Of a stretch of 64,000 bases of DNA, positions 56,848 to 64,000 are shown piece after piece (positions within the stretch are counted from its first letter, which is position 1; each line of letters opens with the position of its first letter). The position numbers and the translations under genes are program-made. This stretch comes from Orobanche coerulescens (Eukaryota; Streptophyta; Magnoliopsida; Lamiales; Orobanchaceae). The notes under the pieces are model-generated. The model was not told where the DNA came from. It worked only from the letters and a program-made list of their open reading frames with translations, and did no database searches. The DNA is taken from positions 206,293,096-206,357,095 of the forward strand of contig CM065802.1 of assembly GCA_033398695.1 (NCBI GenBank), written 5' to 3'.

Positions 56848-56860
56848 TGGTATCGGAGCC
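56848..56860 (+). promoter_or_regulatory. Element H primer binding site
   Basis: TGGTATCGGAGCC starts two bases after the LTR and matches the complement of the initiator tRNA-Met 3' end with one change. Confidence 0.85.
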
Positions 56861-57119
56861 AACTTGCAAGTAATTTAATTGTTTGTGTAGAACATATTTA
56901 TGTGTAAATTATGTTCTTGATTATGTTTATAAAATATAGATTTTATAAAATCATTTTTAGTTTAATTTGATTAAATTGGATCGTCAAAAATCAATTTTCG
57001 GGATTTCGCGTTTTCGCGCGTAACCGTTCTGGAGCAGTCTGCTTTCGAGATGGGTCGGGTCCGGGTCAGGCGGATCTGGACCCGCGGGCCTTTTTATTAA
57101 AAAAGAAAAAAAAATATTT

Positions 57120-57500
57120 TGACAAACCAGGGATTCGATCCTTGGTCACCAAGATTCCCGGGTGCCGACTTACCATATGGTCTACCATTTTGATTTGGAA
57201 AATATCACACAGATATTTTATAAAAGATAAGAAATCATTTTTCAAAATATGGCAAATACTTCCGCAAAAACGGGATTCGATCCCGAGTCTTTCGCGTTCA
57301 TATCGGACCACTTACCATCTCTAGTGGGACGAGTTTTGGTAGCTTTTACGTAGTTCTTTTTCTTATAAGCCTTATTTTAATATAAAAGTAAATTTGGAAA
57401 TAATAGTTGCAAAATATTGCAACCGCAACCGCCGGTTTCGAACCGGGCAAACCGTGCGGATATCGCCGCAGCTCATCTCGGCGAGTCGAGCTTTTGTTCA
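57120..57500 (-). repeat. Three tRNA T-arm-like modules
   Basis: On the minus strand the arms read CCAAGG-ATCGAAT-CCCTGG, CGGG-ATCGAAT-CCCG and CCGG-TTCGAAA-CCGG, each with a 7-nt loop close to the tRNA TTCRANY loop. GGTAAG words upstream of the first two resemble a D-loop. Complete cloverleafs could not be drawn. Confidence 0.4.
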
Positions 57501-57665
57501 TGTGATGACACAAATTTTAATTATTGTCGATTGTCGATAAATTGATTATTTAGTATATTACATGCTTTATTAATTATTTGATAATTATTTATGGTATGTG
57601 TGTGGTGTATGGCATGACCATAAATTGACCAATGTGATTGGATAATTTAATTTCTTATGGGTTGG

Positions 57666-57757
57666 TTTTACGGCTGCGTGTCGTTTAATTATAATTGGTT
57701 TTACGGCTGCGAGTCGTCTATTTAAATTGTTTATTATTTTACGGCTGCGTGTCGTTT
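57666..57757 (+). repeat. Triple 21-bp repeat in element H leader
   Basis: TTTTACGGCTGCGTGTCGTT and close variants occur at 57666, 57699 and 57737, separated by AT-rich spacers of 12-17 bp. Confidence 0.75.
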
Positions 57758-58530
57758 GTACTTCTTGTAATTTAATTTATTAGTGTAGTATTAAATTTCA
57801 TTAATGTAATGAAGACAAGAAGGACGAGATAGATGGACTCGAGGAGCAAATTGATCGCGTATGACGTTCCAAGGAGTTGGAAGATCAATGAAGACCATAT
57901 TTAACCCTTTAGATGACCTTTGTGATTTTCATGTTGGCTCATGAAAATCACGTTAGATTATGGTCATGCTATACACGGTCCTATGCTTTATTGTCATGTG
58001 ATGCGATGTATGTTTAAATTTATGCATGTATGTGATGCTATGTATGTTTAGATGTATGTTAGCAAACATAGACATTAACATAGGATAAAAATCCCTCGTT
58101 AAATTTTAATGCCGTTCATTTGAAAAACACCTATCAAGACTTCGATCATCATGAGTGGGTCATGCCAAAGTGGGCACTCGGATAATCTTAGTAAGGTAGG
58201 ATAGGTAATGGTGATACCTATACGTTTAATGAATTTGGAAATCAAAATAGTTTTGAACCTTAAGGCATAAGATGGGATTATAACATGCTTGGGCATACGA
58301 TGCCAAATCCCATGACATAATCTAAGAGTTACATATGATGTAATCGATAAAGAGTTATCCACCTAAAGTAGTTCAATTCTAGGCGTCATGCCAAAGCCGA
58401 GTTTAGGATTGTGCGAAATGGGATCTTAGCCCACTAAAATTACAAATGTTGAGGGTACTTTGTTTTAGTGGGAGTATTTTCGAGAAATAAAATAATGTGA
58501 CTAAATATTTTGCATATTGAATTTTGTAGA

Positions 58531-59345
58531 ATGGCATCAAACAACACATCCACCATTTCATCGCGATCCGTCCTTGAGAAGGACAAGTTGAAAGAAAATG
58601 GCAAAGAACTATCTGGATTGGATCCGAGCACGAGAATAGTTCTCAAGCAAGAAAGAAAGCTGTATGTTCTTGAGGAAGAAATTCGATGAGCGGTGACAAT
58701 GCAAATAAAGCAACAAAAGACAAATGGAAGAAACATTGTGATGATTCCATTGATGTCGGTTGTCTTATGTTGGCCACCATTTGTCCGAACTTGAAGAACT
58801 GGAGGAAATGGAAGCTTATGAGCTAAATGCTCACCTCAAGGAAACTTTCTCGAAGCATGCTAGGCAAGAGAGGTATGAGACCTTTCAAGCCTTGTATGCT
58901 TGCAAGATGGTTGAGGGACATCTGTCGGTGCTCACGTGCTCAAGATGAAAGGATATATTGATCATCTTGAAAGGCTTGGTTTTCCACTTTCTAAGGAGCA
59001 CTCCACGGATGTGATCCTAAACTCATTGCCGAAAGTTTCGTCGGTTCATTATGAACTATAATATGAATGAGATGGAGAAGTCCATTCCGAAATGCATGGG
59101 ATGCTTAAAGCGGCCGAAAGAATATTAAGAAGAAACCAAACCATGTGTTGATGGTCGAAAGGGAAATCCTTTAAGAACAAAGGCAAGGGCAAGGGTAAGG
59201 CAAAAGTTGCCAAATCTAAAGACCCTACTAGGCCGGGTTTCAAGGCTAAAGCTCCCAAAGATGGAAATTGCCATCATTGCAATAAACCAGACACCGGAAA
59301 AGAAATTGCAAGATTTACTTGGAAGAGCTAAAGCGTACCAAGGGC
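58531..59345 (+). pseudogene. Element H gag, decayed
   Basis: It starts at ATG 58531 (MASNNTSTISS) and stops after 52 codons at 58687. Pieces in other frames continue with MEAYELNAHLKETFSKHARQ and CKMVEG near 58800-58920, then LERLGFPLSKEHSTDVILNS near 58965, and a Lys/Gly-rich stretch. A damaged zinc knuckle, CHHCNKPDTGKE, has lost its His and last Cys. At least four breaks are present. Confidence 0.75.
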
Positions 59346-59379
59346 GTGAGACCGCCACAGTATATTTGTTATAGAAGTT

Positions 59380-59470
59380 AACTTATCTACCTCTAACTCC
59401 CGGGTATTAGATCTTGGATGTGGATCTCACATTTGTACAAATGTGCGGGGTTGAGAAGATGAGAGAATCG
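59380..59470 (+). pseudogene. Element H protease remnant
   Basis: VLDLGCGSHICTNVRG marks the copia aspartic protease active site. The expected D-S/T-G is D-L-G here, so the catalytic triad is altered. The frame breaks soon after. Confidence 0.65.
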
Positions 59471-59633
59471 AAGAAAGGGAAGTAGATCTAAGAGTTGGCA
59501 ATGGAGCAAGAGTTGCCGCACTAGCCGTAGGAACTTATGATCTAGTTTTGCCCAATGGGCTTTTGTTAGTTTTGAACAATTGCTATTATGTTCTGCTATG
59601 AATAGGAATATTATTTGATTTCTACATTAGATT

Positions 59634-60480
59634 GTGAAGGTTACGCTTTTCTTATTAAGAATAAGATCATTCGTATTTTCTTTGATGACTTGCTTTATAG
59701 TACCGCAAAGTTATACACTCGGCCTTTACAATATTGATCTAGATGAGTCCGACACTTTGGAAGTCTATAACATTGCATCCAAGAAACCTAAGCTCAATGA
59801 TTCTAATCCGACTTACTTATGGCATTGTCGACTTGGTCACATAAACGAGAACGCATTTCTAAACTCCATAATGATGGACTTTTAGACTCTTTTGACTATA
59901 AATCATATGGGACATGCGAATCTTGTTTATTGGGCAAGATGACGAAGAATCCTTTCACCGGTCATGGAGAAAGGGCTAGTGATCTATTAGGCCTAATACA
60001 TGCGATGTATGCGGACCTCTTAGCACTCATGCCGAGGCGGATACCAATACTTCATTACATTCACCGATGATTTTAGCCGATATGGATATGTTTATCTTAT
60101 GAAGTATAAACATGAATCTTTTGAAATGTTCAAAATATTCGAATGAAGTACGAGAATCAACTTGGCAAGACAATTAAAGCCCTTCGATCAGATCTAGGTG
60201 GGGAATACTTGAGCCAAGAATTCGATGATCATCTTAGGAGTTGTGGAATTGTTTCGCAACTTACTCCTCCCGGCACACCTCAGCATAACGGAGTGTCCGA
60301 GAGGAGGAATCGAACTTTATTAGATATGGTTCGATCCATGATGAGTCGAACAGAGCTTCCATTATCATTTTGGGGCCACGCCTTAGAAACAACAGCATTC
60401 ACCCTTAACCGTGTTCCATCTAAAGCAGTTGAAAAGACACCATTTGAGAAATGGGTGGTAAAAGACCAAACTTGTCTTTT
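59634..60480 (+). pseudogene. Element H GAG-pre-integrase and integrase, decayed
   Basis: YLWHCRLGHINE with CESCLLGKMTK (59814-59943) gives the HHCC zinc region. In another frame ALRSDLGGEYLSQEFDDHL and SERRNRTLLDMVRSMMS (60143-60484) give the second Asp and the Glu of the integrase triad. The first-Asp region near 60000-60100 is scrambled by small indels. The domain is recognisable but not continuous. Confidence 0.8.
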
Positions 60481-60845
60481 CTAAAGATGCGGGGTTGCGA
60501 AGCGTTCGTAAGGCGCCAAGTGTTTGACAAGTGGCAGCCAGATACGAAAGATGTTTATTTGTGGGATATCCTAAGGAAACTAAAGGATATTACTTTTACA
60601 AGCCCGCAGAGAACAAAGTGTTTGTTGCTCGAAATGCTGTATTCTTAGAAAGGGAATTTATTTCCAAAAGAGACAGTGGGAGAAGAGTAATTCTCGAGGA
60701 AACTCGAGAACCACAAGAAGACATCGCTTCACCGATGGAAACCGAACAAGCTCAACAAGCAGTTGAAGAACCCATTCAAAGTACACAAGTCCCACGCAGA
60801 TCTGATAGGATGCGACATGAACTGAGAGATATGGTTATCTCGTAG
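60481..60845 (+). pseudogene. Element H integrase to RT linker
   Basis: FVGYPKETKGYYFYKPAENK and VFLEREFISKRDSG, then a Gln/Glu-rich linker ending RRSDRMRHELRD, match the usual copia segment between integrase and reverse transcriptase. The frame changes near 60530 and stops at 60845. Confidence 0.7.
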
Positions 60846-60959
60846 CAGAGGATGATGATGCATCGCTCATAGATGATGAGCCTAGTACCTATCTGAGCCG
60901 CTTGGGACGAGTCCGAGGAATGGCTAGAAGCCATGAAGTCCGAGATGCAATCCATGTAT

Positions 60960-61972
60960 GACAATCAAGTTTGGAACTTGATAGATCCACTGAGGGTGTT
61001 AAAACCATTGGGTGCAAATGGGTCTATAAAAAGAAGAAAGACATGGATGATAATGCAAGCCTATAAAGCTAGACTAGTGGCAAAAGGTTATGATGATTCA
61101 TGGTGTTGACTATGATGAGACCTTTTCGCGGTAGTCATGCTTAAATCAATTAGAATTTTATTTGCCATTGCCGCATACTATGATTATGAAATATGGCAAA
61201 TGGATGTCAAAACAGCATTCCTTAATGGAAACTTACTCGAGGATGTGTATATGACACAACTGAAGGTTTTGTTCATCCAGAAAATTCTAAAAAGGTTTGC
61301 AAGCTTCAAAGATCCATTTATGGGTTGAAGCAGGCTTCTCGGAGCTGGAATCTTCGTTTTGATGAAGCTGTCAAAGAGTTTGGGTTCATTCAAAATGAAG
61401 ATGAACCTTGTGTGTACAAGAAGGTTAGTGGGAGAATAGTTGTTTTCTTAGTCTTATATGTAGATGACATATTACTCATTGGAAATGACATTCCCACCTT
61501 GCAGCATACCAAGACTTGGTTGGGAAGTTGTTTCTCAATGAAAGACTTAGGAGAAGTGCTTACATTCTTGGGATAAAGATCTATAGAGATAGATCAAAGA
61601 GATTGATTGGTCCGAGTCAAAGTACATACATTAATAAAATATTGAAGAGGTTCAATATGCAAGACTCCAAGAGAGGACTCGCCAATGTCACATGGCATTC
61701 ATCTGAGTGAGACTCAGAGTCCTAAGACTCCTGATGAGCGAGCCCGTATGAGCAAGATACCATACGCTTCGGCTATTGGATCGATCATGTATGCCATGAT
61801 TTATACTCGACCAGATGTATCGTTTGCTCTTAGTATGACAAGTCGATACCAATCGAATCCAGGTGAAAGTCACTGGACAGCAGTGAAAACCATCCTAAAG
61901 TACTTGAGAAGAACTAAGGATGATTTCCTAGTTTATGGAGGGGTGGGAAACGAGCTGGCTGTAAGAGGTTAA
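60960..61972 (+). pseudogene. Element H reverse transcriptase, decayed
   Basis: Blocks in changing frames: IWQMDVKTAFLNGNLLEDVY (first Asp), KQASRSWNLRFDEAVKEFGF, LVLYVDDILLIGNDIPTL with an intact YVDD, then LGIKIYRDRSKRLIG and YASAIGSIMYAMIYTRPDVS leading toward RNase H. Breaks lie near 61080, 61250, 61320, 61540 and 61690. The motifs are clearly Ty1/copia. Confidence 0.85.
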
Positions 61973-62045
61973 GCCTCTCTCACAAGGAAAGCATGTTGAG
62001 CATGCTAGAGCGATAGGACTAAAAGTCATGAATGAATGGTCCTAG
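61960..62045 (+). pseudogene. Element H RNase H, internal deletion
   Basis: After GNELAVRG the sequence jumps to SLSQGKHVEHARAIGLKVMN and the end of the polyprotein. The catalytic RNase H body of roughly 120 residues that normally lies between these points is absent. The deletion joint is near 61970. Confidence 0.7.
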
Positions 62046-62048
62046 TGC

Positions 62049-62058
62049 AAGTGGGAGA
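62049..62058 (+). promoter_or_regulatory. Element H polypurine tract
   Basis: AAGTGGGAGA lies one base before the 3' LTR start at 62060, the typical copia plus-strand primer. Confidence 0.75.
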
Positions 62059-62059
62059 T

Positions 62060-63548
62060 TGTTGGGAATAGTGCCCTAGGACATTCGATGTGCCTAGATT
62101 TGTAATTGTCACATTTAAATAAAGTTATTTGATATCATTTATTTCTCGTTGATTATTATAATGTGTGCATGTTTTAATATTATAATAATCGAATAATAGT
62201 TATTCACGAATAATAAGATTATTCAAATGTCCCTGGTAAAATCGCGTTGAGTAGAGACTCAAGTGATTAATATACTAGTATAAGTTTGATTGATAATCAT
62301 CGGATGATTATGCGTATGGTACGGATCAATCTTATGGGTATTGGTTGGAGAACTAATCTTGGACCGACCCGCATTGAGATCACCGCATGGAAATGTCATA
62401 AGTGAATCTCAATACGATGTCAATAAATCCTTGAACACGAGATTATCATAGAGTCCAACATGATAAGCTGCTATGCCTTGACGTAATCCAACGTCATCTC
62501 AAACATGGTGATCATAAAGGTTAGCGATCGGGATTAGTGGGAGTCATGTAGAGGCCAAATAATAAACAAGATGGGGATTTGTCCCTCACTAAAGATAGAG
62601 AGATAACTGCTGGTCCCCTCGATAAGTAGGACAGAAGGAAATGCATGGCCATGCTCAAATGAAGAGTCATTTGATTGATCGATCTACTTAAGATCGAGAA
62701 AGCATTTGAACATAAATAAGTATGACAGACTCCATGACTTAGTTCAAATATGATATCGCGTGACAAAGGGATTTGACACGTTAAAAGGTTTAATGGACTA
62801 TTAACTTATATTATTTGGGTAATCATAATGTCTTGCTAGAGGCCGCTTATGATTTATTATTTAATAAGGTATTAAATAATTGCCAACATAATATAAGCCT
62901 TTTGGGTCACACATACGACAATTATAGACAAGTAGGAATAAATATCAACTGGGAATAATAAATATAATATTGGATATTATATTTATAAGGAGATTAAATA
63001 ATAAGTAATATATATAATATTGGATATTATATATATTGTATTATTTAATAAGTTGAGGGGCAACTAAGCAAATACTAGATTATTGAATCTAGGGTTTACT
63101 TAGTATATATATATAAGGTCTTGGACAAGGAGTTGTTATGAGAAAATAAGACCTAAAATCGGCCCTTCAAGAAGAAGAAAAATCGGCCATCTACATTATA
63201 CTGTAGGAGAACGGAGTCGGTCGTTCCTCTTCCCTTAGTTGATCTTGATCAATAGTACAATCCTTCTAGTAAGGAATTTGTGTTGTACTATTTATCAATA
63301 TTATTCGTAAGGATCTAGCAATCCGGCTTGTGGAATTGTTCGTGTGTGGATCACCAGAAGAGGAAGGAGATATTCATCTGCTTCTAGTCCGGATCTAGAT
63401 TTGTTCAATCGGATTAAGGTAATTCGATTAACTCTTTAATTAAACAATTAAATTACTGCATGTGATCCTAAATTGGGTTTTCACTTTTATTGTTCCGCTG
63501 CGTTTTTACTCCGATTATTTTGTATTCGATACATAGAAAACCCCAACA
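62060..63548 (+). mobile_element. Element H 3' LTR
   Basis: 1489 bp, near-identical to 55360-56846. The differences include AATACGATG here against AATACAGTATG in the 5' LTR, and a diverged patch at 62555-62640. Confidence 0.92.
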
Positions 63549-63553
63549 TGTAC

Positions 63554-64000
63554 AGCATTAGCGCACGCTAAGCTTACTGGCTAACGCACGCTAACGGGAC
63601 AACTTAGCGCACGCTACGTTATGCGTTTAACGTGCGCTAAGTAGGCAGACAGTGCAGTATTTTTGTGTTTTGATTATGAATTCGTGATGGTTTGATTTGG
63701 TTTGTTACATTGCGTTTATTCGAGGTTGTGTTGAACCGTTGAGTTCGATTGGTTAGTTTTGTCGGTTGTTGATTGTTATCGGATATGTGTTATTTGATTT
63801 CTTCGATAGGTTGAGATTATTGATCGGTGATTATAACCAGATATTGCGGTTGTGTTCGAGTATGTCCATTGTATTGCTTTTGATCGGGGATGAGGAGCTC
63901 GTAGACAAAGGCGGTGTGTTCGGCGGCGACTTGCAGTATCGGTATCGAGGCAAGTTATTACTTGTGATTATAATATTTAATGAATGGTTTTGATTTCATT
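63554..64000 (+). mobile_element. LTR G, right part
   Basis: Resumes LTR G after element H. It contains a second palindrome array (63559-63639), then T-rich sequence and CGAGGCAAGTTATTACTTG near 63947, matching the conserved GAGGCAAGTA block of the other LTRs. It is cut by the window end. Confidence 0.75.
63559..63639 (+). repeat. TAGCGNNCGCTA array 2, LTR G
   Basis: Four copies: TAGCGCACGCTA, TAACGCACGCTA, TAGCGCACGCTA, TAACGTGCGCTA. Without element H, this array would lie about 0.66 kb after the TATA box, comparable to array 2 of LTR B/D. Confidence 0.88.

Larger units (their letters stand above)
56847..58530 (+). other. Element H long leader
   Basis: About 1.7 kb without coding sequence before gag. 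It contains three tRNA T-arm-like inverted repeats (57127-57145, 57271-57285, 57432-57446) and three copies of TTTTACGGCTGCGTGTCGTT (57666, 57699, 57737). A leader of this length could hold RNA packaging or translation signals. Confidence 0.6.
55355..63553 (+). mobile_element. Element H, complete Ty1/copia LTR retrotransposon
   Basis: The element proper is 55360-63548, flanked by the target duplication TGTAC (55355-55359, 63549-63553). LTRs of about 1.49 kb flank a long leader and decayed gag, protease, integrase and reverse transcriptase in the copia order (integrase before reverse transcriptase). RNase H is largely deleted. It inserted into LTR G. Many stops and frameshifts make it non-autonomous. 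Confidence 0.93.

Noticed and set aside
57120..57500. Functional tRNA genes
   Set aside because: Only T-arm-like parts match. No acceptor, D and anticodon arms could be paired into a cloverleaf.

Overview
The window is a block of nested plant transposable elements with no intact host gene. The organism is a flowering plant, probably a eudicot; the species cannot be named from this sequence. The evidence is Ty3/gypsy and Ty1/copia LTR elements primed by initiator tRNA-Met, a Mutator-like (MULE) transposase with PB1-like, SWIM and CCHC modules, a plant Ptta/En-Spm-type transposase-related gene, and GT-AG introns.

Layout. 1-3529: degenerate MULE (minus) inserted into an LTR. 3530-8962: non-autonomous gypsy-like element A with a truncated 5' LTR, a 2.1 kb non-coding interior and a complete 3' LTR. 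8963-9977: inverted LTR fragment I. 9978-11709: AT-rich DNA with GC-rich, hAT-end-like patches. 11710-21389: complete gypsy element B (minus), ATATA target duplication, long LTRs and broken gag-pol. 21390-21497: AT-rich flank. 21498-23943: LTR C. 23944-33623: complete gypsy element D (minus), followed directly by a second partial interior D2 (33624-34938) that shares its LTR. 34186-43057 and 43058-51915: a tandem duplication of about 8.87 kb. Each unit carries D2 integrase sequence, an A-type LTR end, a broken multi-exon transposase-like gene and non-autonomous element F. 52242-52837: truncated 3' LTR of F. 52838-53866: inverted gypsy 3' end E. 53867-64000: LTR G, split by a complete but decayed copia element H (55360-63548, TGTAC target duplication).

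How the parts relate. A, F, C, I, B/D and G look like relatives. They share a TGTAATATCC-like start, a GGGGGTGTTACA end where that end is visible, an initiator-Met primer site and a common sequence before the 3' LTR where these are visible, and a GAGGCAAGTA-like block. Only B and D encode proteins, so A and F were probably mobilised in trans by such relatives.

The most unusual signal is an array of short near-palindromes in each of these LTRs, just upstream of the TATA box where one is visible. The motif is TAGCGNNCGCTA in B, D, C, F, E and G, GTGCCGCGGCAC in A and TTACGACGTAA in I. The layout is one of 5-nt inverted arms with a 1-2 nt centre, and the arm sequence differs between families. 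This looks like a family-specific dimer-type protein-binding array in the LTR promoter; no binding protein is visible here.

Many differences between young copies are CAG against CGA, or small indels at CAG/CTG. Some of the apparent frameshifts may therefore be sequence errors.
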